NCBI GenBank assembly: GCA_034716155.1
Contig: JAYEFR010000164.1
Coordinates: 1 to 48,929 of the forward strand
Reading direction: 5' to 3'
DNA: 48,929 nucleotides
Origin: JAGGYK01 sp034716155
GTDB taxonomy: Bacteria > Desulfobacterota > Desulfomonilia > UBA1062
Part shown: positions 1 to 5,080 of the stretch, piece by piece
Layout: each line of letters starts with the position of its first letter
How positions within the stretch are numbered: position 1 is the stretch's first letter
The notes under the pieces: model-generated
What the model was told of the DNA's origin: nothing
Database searches by the model: none
The model's input: the letters and a program-made list of their open reading frames with translations, nothing else
Made by a program: the position numbers and the translations under genes

Positions 1-1
1 C

Positions 2-133
2 ATTCAAGAGCTATTAGGGCATAAAAGCTCAACAACCACGGAAAGTTATATCTATGTGAATAGCAAAGATTGTATGCGAATAAAAAGCCCATTAGATGAA
101 ATTTTAGTGCCTAAAGGAGGTGATGGCCTATGA
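2..133 (+). CDS. Tyrosine recombinase, C-terminal end (probable integron integrase)
   Basis: This is the last 43 codons of a gene that begins before the window. It carries the end of the tyrosine-recombinase catalytic domain: the LLGH box with its catalytic His, then TTESYIYV, whose first Tyr aligns with the nucleophile of the TTxIYTHV motif. The tail IKSPLDEI resembles the RSPLD ending of integron integrases (family knowledge). An attI-like core and five attC-bounded cassettes follow directly on the same strand, so I infer an integron integrase in the less common orientation, co-directed with its cassettes. A generic XerC/D-type integrase cannot be excluded, because the IntI-specific insertion lies outside the window. 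The stop overlaps the start of the next small ORF (ATGA). Confidence 0.75.
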   Translation: MQELLGHKSSTTTESYIYVNSKDCMRIKSPLDEILVPKGGDGL

Positions 134-246
134 AGGTAAATTTCACCTATGGAGGTATAAACGACATGGTCGCTTATACCTCCAAAATTGGAGCATATAC
201 GACACTGTCAGATATGAACGAGTTATTGGAAATGTTCAGGAGGTAG
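130..246 (+). CDS. 38-codon leader ORF spanning the attI site
   Basis: This small ORF (MKVNFTYGGI...) starts in an ATGA overlap with the integrase stop, behind a strong Shine-Dalgarno sequence (AAAGGAGGTG at 113-122). It reads through a hairpin and across the putative attI crossover at 222/223, so its last eight codons belong to the first cassette. It stops three bases before the start of the first cassette gene, with AGGAGG between 238 and 243. I do not recognise the peptide. By analogy with ORF-11 in attI1 of class 1 integrons, which raises translation of cassette genes, it could couple integrase-side translation to whatever cassette sits first. That role is an inference. Whether the peptide itself matters is unknown. 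Confidence 0.5.
   Translation: MKVNFTYGGINDMVAYTSKIGAYTTLSDMNELLEMFRR
151..183 (+). promoter_or_regulatory. Long hairpin in the attI leader
   Basis: Perfect 10-bp arms (GGAGGTATAA at 151-160, TTATACCTCC at 174-183) enclose a further CGAC/GTCG stem with an ATG loop. The result is a 33-base hairpin with a single internal mismatch. One arm contains GGAGG and the loop an ATG, so the hairpin could bury a decoy ribosome site. Alternatively it could be a structured integrase-binding part of attI. There is no T-run after it, so it is not a usual terminator. Confidence 0.55.
222..228 (+). other. Putative attI core site (crossover at 222/223)
   Basis: GTTATTG departs from the GTTRRRY consensus, but the following bases identify it. 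Positions 222-236 match the reverse complement of the first cassette's end (around 1359-1373) at 13 of 15 positions. That is the relation expected between a cassette's start and its own R'' box. No other core-like site precedes the first cassette gene. Confidence 0.55.
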
Positions 247-249
247 AAA

Positions 250-1359
250 ATGGACGCCATAATTAAATGTATTGAAAACCTTCGGATGAAACTGGATAAG
301 CACCGAAAGGATGACTTAAAGGAGTATCCAACACGAACAATATTTGTTGATCCGTTATTGAATGCCCTTGGCTGGGATGTAAGAGACCCAGACGAACTGG
401 AGCTTGAGTATCCGACTATTGATGGAAAGTCCGTTGACTATGCACCCAAAATAAACCGTAAACCAGTTCTATTCATAGAAGCGAAGCCGTTAAATGATCC
501 ACTTACAGATGTTAAATCAATTACACAAGTAGTTGGTTACGCTGCTAATGCTGGTGTTGAATGGTGCATCCTTACTAATGGTGTTACGTACAAAGTCTAT
601 CGCAGCACAGAGAAGGCGGAAGCTCCTGACAAGTTACTTTTTGAAATTTCTCTCGATCCAAAGGAAACAGAGGGCATGTCAATTCAACAAGTTGCGGAAC
701 AATTTGCGCGTTTCTCATGTGAGGCAATGGCTAAAGGTCTACTTGATGAGATTGGTGAACAAATCTTCACCACAGGAAAGATAAGAAAAGCTTTAGACAA
801 ACTCTTTATGGATCCTCCAAACACACTGATCAGACTTATACGCTCAACTATTGGAGATGACACCATTAAACCAACGCAAGTCAAGAAAGCTCTCAAGAGG
901 CTATGGGCCCAAACATCAGAGATTGAGAGTCTCCCAACTTATAAATCTGGTGTGGAGACTGTCCCACCTGAGAGAACTAAAATAGGAGGTAAAGAGTATA
1001 AAGAGGAACATCACCTAAAAGGGAAACCACAAGAAGTCGCAGAATTATTTTGGACAATTGATAAATTTTGTAGAGAGTTTAATCCAACTGCGGTTCAAAG
1101 AAAGTATCTTGCCAAGTATGTCAGATATACTCATGGTAAAAATATCTTTTGTTGTGTTCACCTTCGGAAAAGTGGGCTGCGTGTTTGGTTGAAATTGAAT
1201 TACCCGGATTTAGAGAATCCACCTGAATATGTTCGTGATGTTTCAAACATTGGACATTGGGGAGTTGGCGATGTGGAGCTTGCAATTGATAGCCTCGAGA
1301 GATTTCAAAATGTCAAGGTCTTGATACAAAAATCATTTGAAGAAAACAGATTAAAATGA
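250..1359 (+). CDS. Cassette 1: HsdR_N-type nuclease domain with DUF5655 C-terminus
   Basis: The protein has 369 residues. Residues about 25-120 resemble the N-terminal nuclease domain of type I restriction R subunits, with a PD-(D/E)xK core visible as D63, E77-A-K79 and Q93. There is no helicase region. Residues about 255-365 look like DUF5655, ending in the characteristic HWGVGDVE segment. No methylase or specificity subunit is nearby, so this is a stand-alone nuclease-like protein. A DNA-targeting defence or repair role is plausible but inferred. The start is supported by AGGAGG seven bases upstream. The gene fills its cassette (223-1416) and stops eight bases before the attC R'' box, the tight packing typical of integron cassettes. 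No promoter of its own is seen. Confidence 0.8.
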   Translation: MDAIIKCIENLRMKLDKHRKDDLKEYPTRTIFVDPLLNALGWDVRDPDELELEYPTIDGKSVDYAPKINRKPVLFIEAKPLNDPLTDVKSITQVVGYAANAGVEWCILTNGVTYKVYRSTEKAEAPDKLLFEISLDPKETEGMSIQQVAEQFARFSCEAMAKGLLDEIGEQIFTTGKIRKALDKLFMDPPNTLIRLIRSTIGDDTIKPTQVKKALKRLWAQTSEIESLPTYKSGVETVPPERTKIGGKEYKEEHHLKGKPQEVAELFWTIDKFCREFNPTAVQRKYLAKYVRYTHGKNIFCCVHLRKSGLRVWLKLNYPDLENPPEYVRDVSNIGHWGVGDVELAIDSLERFQNVKVLIQKSFEENRLK

Positions 1360-1366
1360 ACACTTC

Positions 1367-1422
1367 CGATAACAGAGCGTATCTGGCTTCGGTGGGCTTC
1401 AGATACGCTCGGAATGTTAGGC
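1367..1422 (+). other. attC site A (cassette 1 / cassette 2 boundary)
   Basis: R'' is CGATAAC (1367-1373) and R' is GTTAGGC (1416-1422), a perfect GTTRRRY. Between them the arms GAGCGTATCTG and CAGATACGCTC form an 11-bp stem. Length is 56 bp. Crossover would fall between 1416 and 1417. Confidence 0.85.
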
Positions 1423-1444
1423 GACATTCTTGGAGGGGAATAGA

Positions 1445-2524
1445 ATGTTGTTTAAGTACGATAAAAATAGGAACGAGATAGTTCAGCTAGAAGAAACGAC
1501 TTTTTCAACTGAGAAATTGACGGAACCACAAAATATAGAAACGTGGATAAGAAAAAATCCCAGTATTCTGTCAGAAAGTGATGAAGAGGATATAACAATC
1601 ATTGGCGAACAGAAGACAAGCTTAACAGGGAAACGATTGGATTTATTGGGTGTAGATAACTTTGGCAATATTGTAATTGCAGAATTAAAGCGAGACCTTG
1701 CTGAAAAAATGACAGAGTTTCAAGCGATTACTTATGTATCGTCTTTTATACATACAACATTCGATGAAGCATGTAAAATTTATGCTGAATATCTTGAGAA
1801 AAATAAGACGGAATTAGGTCTATCTGAGACTTCAAACTTCTTAGAAAAAGCGGAGGATAATCTAAGAAGCCGTTGTGATGCTTCTATAAACATTCCTGAG
1901 GATTTTAACAAGAATCAGAGGATAATTTTAGTTGCTGGCGAATTCTCAGAAGATCTGTTATCTGCTGTTACCTGGCTTATTTTAAAGGGTATAAAGATAG
2001 AATGCGTTAAATTAGAGTTGTATAGCCACAATGACGGGTTGTTTGTATATCCAAAGAAAATATTGCCTACACCAGACATTTCTGAAAATATAGTCAAAAT
2101 TAGAATAGCGGAGGAAGAAATTGATAGAAAAAGAACAACTTATCAGAAATGGGAAGGAGATATCGAAGATCACTATAAAAGATTAAAACCCCCATTGGGT
2201 GATTACCTAAGGGCTCTTGTTAAGGAACTAAATATTGAACCAACAACCTTATCAGGTTCAGGTTTTCATCTAACAAATGGAAAGAAAAAAATAATGGTTT
2301 CAACTTGGCAAAAAAGTAAGATTGAATTCAGATTCCCCAAAATTAAAGAAGAGGATGTCGAGAAGCTATTAGAGGTTTTAAATATAACTTCGTTGAGGGT
2401 AAAGGATAAGGCGGACATTGAATCATATGGTTTAGAAAATCCTACACCATCGATAGATTATAAAGAAGATTATGGTTCATTTGAAGATATTAAAAAAGTC
2501 TGTAAGAAATGGCTGGAAGTGTAA
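1445..2524 (+). CDS. Cassette 2: NucS/DUF91-like PD-(D/E)xK nuclease
   Basis: The protein has 359 residues from ATG 1445, which lies seven bases after GGAGGGG. An in-frame TTG at 1430 sits before that ribosome site and was not chosen. Residues 25-100 carry a nuclease core like that of the EndoMS/NucS (DUF91) group: RLDLLG with D66, then E80-L-K82, then Q93 in FQAITY. The C-terminal two thirds are charged and unrecognised. Family members include mismatch endonucleases and many uncharacterised defence-associated proteins. The function here is unknown. It is the only gene in cassette 1417-2622. The cassette start and the reverse complement of its end agree at 13 of 14 positions. Confidence 0.75.
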   Translation: MLFKYDKNRNEIVQLEETTFSTEKLTEPQNIETWIRKNPSILSESDEEDITIIGEQKTSLTGKRLDLLGVDNFGNIVIAELKRDLAEKMTEFQAITYVSSFIHTTFDEACKIYAEYLEKNKTELGLSETSNFLEKAEDNLRSRCDASINIPEDFNKNQRIILVAGEFSEDLLSAVTWLILKGIKIECVKLELYSHNDGLFVYPKKILPTPDISENIVKIRIAEEEIDRKRTTYQKWEGDIEDHYKRLKPPLGDYLRALVKELNIEPTTLSGSGFHLTNGKKKIMVSTWQKSKIEFRFPKIKEEDVEKLLEVLNITSLRVKDKADIESYGLENPTPSIDYKEDYGSFEDIKKVCKKWLEV

Positions 2525-2540
2525 AAATGAGTAGAACGTC

Positions 2541-2628
2541 GCCTAACAGAGCGTATCTGGCTCCGTGCCTTCGGCACTTCGCCCAAATTCTGCTTCGCAG
2601 GAGCTCAGATACGCTGGGAGCGTTATAC
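2541..2628 (+). other. attC site B (cassette 2 / cassette 3 boundary)
   Basis: R'' GCCTAAC (2541-2547) matches the RYYYAAC consensus. R' is GTTATAC (2622-2628). The inner arms AGCGTATCTG and CAGATACGCT are almost those of site A, but the loop is longer and holds two small hairpins (GTGCCTTCGGCAC and CTGCTTCGCAG). Length is 88 bp. Confidence 0.88.
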
Positions 2629-2668
2629 GCAATTGGTCGCTTAAATAAGGTTACAAAGAGGTGTCTTA

Positions 2669-2986
2669 ATGCTAACTCAAGAGCAAATAAATGAAATCAT
2701 CAAGGAGATTGTAAAGAACTTCGAGCCACAAAAGGTGATTCTTTTTGGCTCATATGCCAACGGAACACCTACAGAAGAGAGCGATTTGGATTTATTAATT
2801 ATTAAAGATAGTGATTTACCCTCACGTTTGCAGAATCGAAAGGTGAGGAAAATCCTCTCTGGTTTGAAGGTTTCAGTGGATGTAATTGTAAAAACTGCTG
2901 AAGAATTTGAGACATATAAAGATATTATTGGTACCATTGTTTATCCTGCAAATAAATTTGGGAAAGTTATTTATGAATCGAGATGA
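2669..2986 (+). CDS. Cassette 3: MNT-type nucleotidyltransferase (toxin-antitoxin partner)
   Basis: This 105-residue minimal nucleotidyltransferase has the full active-site signature: GSYANG at 27-32 and the paired Asp D39/D41 (ESDLDL). Such MNT proteins pair with HEPN proteins. In studied pairs the MNT antitoxin modifies the HEPN toxin with AMP (family knowledge). GAGGTG lies seven bases before the ATG. Its end overlaps the next gene by 14 bases, indicating translational coupling. The cassette (2623-3466) holds only these two genes, and its start is mirrored by its end (GTTATACGC and the reverse complement of GCGTATAAC). Confidence 0.85.
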   Translation: MLTQEQINEIIKEIVKNFEPQKVILFGSYANGTPTEESDLDLLIIKDSDLPSRLQNRKVRKILSGLKVSVDVIVKTAEEFETYKDIIGTIVYPANKFGKVIYESR

Positions 2987-3380
2987 AATTATTAAGGATC
3001 TGGTCAATAAATGGATAAAGAAGGCCGAAAGAGATCTTTTGACCGCAGAAAGAGAATTATCCTTTGAAGACCCAATTACAGACACAGTATGTTTTCACTG
3101 CCAGCAGACAGTAGAGAAGTATCTGAAAGCCTTTTTAGTATACTATCAAATTTATTTTACTAAGACCCATAGGATAATAGATTTATTAGAATTATGTGCT
3201 ACTAAAGATTCTTCTTTTAAAGACGAATTAGAAGATGCGGATAACCTTACCGATTACGCTGTGGAGATTCGTTATCCAGATGTCTGGCTTGAACCAGGAA
3301 TAGAAGACGCTAAAGAAGCCTTTGAAATAGCCAAGAAGGTAAAAGAATTTGTCCTAAATAAGATTAAACCCCCACAATGA
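2973..3380 (+). CDS. Cassette 3: HEPN-domain protein
   Basis: This is a 135-residue helical protein of the HEPN family (PF05168-like), with the typical CFHCQQTVEKYLKAFL helix and a later EIRYPDVW segment. Translation from ATG 2973 (MNRDEIIK) is preferred. Earlier in-frame codons would lie deep inside the nucleotidyltransferase gene. The RNase-type R-x4-6-H motif of HepT toxins is not evident. I therefore expect the MNT-HEPN pair to be a toxin-antitoxin or nucleotide-modifying system, without claiming RNase activity. It ends 24 bases before the attC R'' box. Confidence 0.8.
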   Translation: MNRDEIIKDLVNKWIKKAERDLLTAERELSFEDPITDTVCFHCQQTVEKYLKAFLVYYQIYFTKTHRIIDLLELCATKDSSFKDELEDADNLTDYAVEIRYPDVWLEPGIEDAKEAFEIAKKVKEFVLNKIKPPQ

Positions 3381-3404
3381 GTAAAAGAGAAAGCGACCAA
3401 CAGC

Positions 3405-3472
3405 GTATAACAGCGTGTTTACGACACTTCGTAAATCCTTTCGGGACTTCACAAACATGCGATGCGTTATCG
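3405..3472 (+). other. attC site C (cassette 3 / cassette 4 boundary)
   Basis: R'' is GTATAAC (3405-3411) and R' is GTTATCG (3466-3472). The stem pairs GCGTGTTT with AAACATGC, plus an inner hairpin around 3421-3436. Length is 68 bp. The R'' flank mirrors the start of cassette 3 and the R' flank mirrors the end of cassette 4. Confidence 0.82.
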
Positions 3473-3523
3473 GAAATTGCTTATAATTGAGTAAGGTGGT
3501 ATATTTAAGGAGGATGTGAAATT

Positions 3524-3718
3524 ATGAGTAAGAAGGAGTTACTTTTAAGCGAAATTGAGAATATACCAGAACCATTTCTTGATGAGATACTGGATTTTGT
3601 TCACTTTCTAAGGACAAAGATTACTAAGGAAAGGTTTGAGCTTGCGATTGCAAGTGAGTCGTCTCTTAAGAAAGATTGGCTAACGCCTGACGAGGATGAG
3701 GCGTGGCAAAATTTATAA
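3524..3718 (+). CDS. Cassette 4: small antitoxin (DUF2281/VapB-like)
   Basis: This 64-residue protein has an amphipathic N-terminal helix (LLLSEIENIPEPFLDEILDF) and an acidic tail ending in WLTPDEDEAWQNL. That layout is typical of small antitoxins placed before MazF or PIN toxins. It sits behind AAGGAGG, and its last 16 bases overlap the MazF gene. It should act as the labile partner that binds the toxin. Assignment rests on size, layout and context; the exact family is uncertain. Confidence 0.65.
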   Translation: MSKKELLLSEIENIPEPFLDEILDFVHFLRTKITKERFELAIASESSLKKDWLTPDEDEAWQNL

Positions 3719-4017
3719 GGGGCGATGTTGTTATTCCTTTTCCTTTTTCTGACTTGACACAAGCCAAAAGACGGCCTGCATTGATTGTTGCAGACTTGGA
3801 AGGGGATGATTTGATTCTCTGTCAGATAACCAGCCGATTGATCAGAGATAGATATGCCCCTCCGTTTCTGAATTCATGTCTCAAAAAATAGAGTAATGTG
3901 AGGCCTAATCGTATATTTACAGCAGATAGCCACATTGTTTTATATCGAGTTGGCAGTCTTAAGCATAGAAAACTTAAGGAGGTCATTGAAAAGATAATAG
4001 AGATTCTGCAGCGATGA
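3703..4017 (+). pseudogene. Cassette 4: MazF/PemK toxin with an in-frame TAG
   Basis: The N-terminal part (GDVVIPFPFSD, then RRPALIV and LILCQITS) is a MazF/PemK RNase. Codon 63 (3889-3891) is TAG. In the same frame the family's C-terminal half follows directly (SNVRPNRIFTADSHI, then the KLKEVIEKIIEIL helix) up to TGA at 4015-4017, for 104 codons in total. A single C-to-T change of CAG would explain it. TAG ends other genes in this window, for example at 17077 and 26864, so it is read as a stop here. The truncated 62-residue product lacks the conserved TAD/SHI segment and is probably inactive. The reading frame downstream is otherwise intact, suggesting a recent loss. Confidence 0.8.
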
Positions 4018-4029
4018 ACAAGCAACTTC

Positions 4030-4097
4030 CGATAACATAGCATAAAAGGTTCGCCCTTGGGGCTCGCCACAGATTTTTGCTTCGCAAACCGTTGTCC
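4030..4097 (+). other. attC site D (cassette 4 / cassette 5 boundary), imperfect
   Basis: R'' CGATAAC (4030-4036) mirrors the start of cassette 4 very well: the reverse complement of 4022-4036 matches 3466-3480 at 14 of 15 positions. The R' box is best placed at GTTGTCC (4091-4097). The inner stem is weak compared with the other sites. The R' half does not match the end of cassette 5. Confidence 0.6.
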
Positions 4098-4127
4098 GAA
4101 ATTCCGAACCCACTTTGAGAGGTTAAA

Positions 4128-4289
4128 ATGATGAGTAGAAAAGAAATTTTCGAGAAGATTGCTCAGGTACTTAAAAATGAAAGACAAACACCTCAACAGC
4201 TAAGTTATCTTGTTCCAATTCTTATTGAATCAGGATTTTGTGAATCTAGTAAAAAAGGGAAAGCATTTGTGATTGAATACAAAGAATAG
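4128..4289 (+). CDS. Cassette 5: 53-residue unknown protein
   Basis: This short ORF (MMSRKEIFEKIAQVL...) starts shortly after attC site D, with a weak GAGAGG upstream, and ends 27 bases before hicB. The sequence is charged and predicted helical, with a possible winged-helix-like layout (helix, turn, helix, then a KGKAFVIEYK strand). I do not recognise it. It might be an independent small gene from a formerly separate cassette, since this cassette's two ends do not match each other. Confidence 0.45.
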   Translation: MMSRKEIFEKIAQVLKNERQTPQQLSYLVPILIESGFCESSKKGKAFVIEYKE

Positions 4290-4316
4290 TAGATAATTAT
4301 TTGCCGGAGGTGCAAT

Positions 4317-4541
4317 ATGGGTGTTTACAAGTTTTCAGTAGTCGTTGAAAAGGATATTGATGGTTATTTCGCTCTCTGTCCTGAACTTCAGGGTTGCTAC
4401 ACACAGGGTGATACTTATGAGGAGGTTCTGGAAAATATCAAGGATGCTATTCGCCTTCACATAGAAGACAGAATTGAAAGCGGTGAAGAAATTCCGCAGG
4501 CAGATTCGGTAAGCCTCACCTTGTTGGAAGTAGCTGTATGA
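4317..4541 (+). CDS. hicB: Cassette 5: HicB antitoxin
   Basis: This 74-residue HicB-type protein has the partial RNase-H-like fold signature: YKFSVVVEKDIDGYFALCPEL, then GCYTQGDTYEEVLENIKDAI. It should neutralise the HicA mRNA interferase and repress the pair. It lacks the C-terminal DNA-binding domain of longer HicB forms. A good ribosome site (GGAGGTG) precedes the ATG, and the stop overlaps the hicA start by four bases (ATGA). The antitoxin-first order is one of the two arrangements known for this family. Confidence 0.88.
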   Translation: MGVYKFSVVVEKDIDGYFALCPELQGCYTQGDTYEEVLENIKDAIRLHIEDRIESGEEIPQADSVSLTLLEVAV

Positions 4542-4768
4542 GTGGAAAACTACCGAGAGCAACTGCTGTTGATGCAATCAGGGTACTGGAACAGGTAGGT
4601 CTTTCCTTTTCACGGCAGAGAGGTAGCCACAAGATATACAAAAATAAAGAAGGCAGGAGGGCAACCGTTCCCTATCATTCCGGAAAGATTCTCCACCCAA
4701 AGGTTTTAGCGAGCATTCTCAGGGATGCTGATTTAACAGTTGAGAGATTTAAAGAACTTTTGAAATGA
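4538..4768 (+). CDS. hicA: Cassette 5: HicA toxin (mRNA interferase)
   Basis: This 76-residue HicA protein with a dsRBD-like fold has the conserved catalytic His in RQRGSHKIYKN. The segments VPYHSGKILHPKVLASILRDADL complete the family pattern (seen here as two adjacent stretches). It cleaves mRNA when HicB is lost (family knowledge). It appears intact, unlike the MazF upstream. It stops 17 bases before the next attC R'' box, and translation is coupled to hicB by a four-base overlap. Confidence 0.88.
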   Translation: MSGKLPRATAVDAIRVLEQVGLSFSRQRGSHKIYKNKEGRRATVPYHSGKILHPKVLASILRDADLTVERFKELLK

Positions 4769-4785
4769 TACCTGCCCGCACCAGC

Positions 4786-4852
4786 AGATAACACTGGCCA
4801 AAAGATTAACATCCAAATGCTATCGCACTTCTTTTGGCCTTGAACGTTATAC
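4786..4852 (+). other. attC site E (end of the intact cassette array)
   Basis: R'' is AGATAAC (4786-4792) and R' is GTTATAC (4846-4852). The inner arms GGCCAAAAGA and TCTTTTGGCC pair perfectly. The bases from R' onward (4846-4864) match the start of cassette 3 (2622-2640) at 18 of 19 positions, so a sixth cassette of the cassette 3 type once began here. Confidence 0.82.
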
Positions 4853-5080
4853 GTAATTGGTCGCTTTAAGAGATAAAAAGAGAAGAAACCAAGTATGGAA
4901 GCGAGACTTGGGCACTGGACCCTGCAGACCAGCCCTATATTAAACAAACCTTGATTTTTCCATCCATAAGCTTGAAAGTGGTTCTTGGCGTTCCTAATAA
5001 AGATATAGGAATCAAGCCGGGCTAAGAAATATGGTCATTTGGTCCGGATAGATTAGCAGGGAAAAAAGGAGAAAAAGGAT
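4853..5080 (+). other. Remnant sixth cassette and clpB leader
   Basis: No intact gene lies here and no further attC site closes the cassette. One frame is open from 4870 to TAA at 5023-5025 (about 51 codons, no usable start codon). It ends in a protein-like stretch (QTLIFPSISLKVVLGV) that I cannot place. It could be the 3' end of a gene cut off when the integron array was resolved here. The clpB promoter and ribosome site (GGAG at 5068-5071) follow. Confidence 0.4.
4972..5000 (+). promoter_or_regulatory. Probable clpB promoter
   Basis: TTGAAA (4972-4977) and TAATAA (4995-5000) are separated by 17 bases, a good sigma-70 layout. The preceding C gives CTTGAAA, the -35 of heat-shock sigma-32 promoters. 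The matching -10 (CCCCATNT) is only partly present (TTCCTAAT after 13 bases). Heat-shock control of clpB is expected from the family but not proven by this match. Confidence 0.4.

Noticed and set aside
2509..2694. 61-codon ORF across attC site B
   Set aside because: It reads through the attC hairpin and ends in the next gene. It is a by-product of the site's sequence.
3889..3891. TAG in mazF as recoded (pyrrolysine or suppression)
   Set aside because: TAG ends several intact genes in the window, for example at 17077, 23182 and 26864, so a nonsense mutation is simpler.
4204..4216. GTTATCTTGTTCC as a hidden start of a hicBA cassette
   Set aside because: It lies inside the 53-residue ORF, lacks an attC stem upstream, and matches the expected sequence for only the first seven bases.
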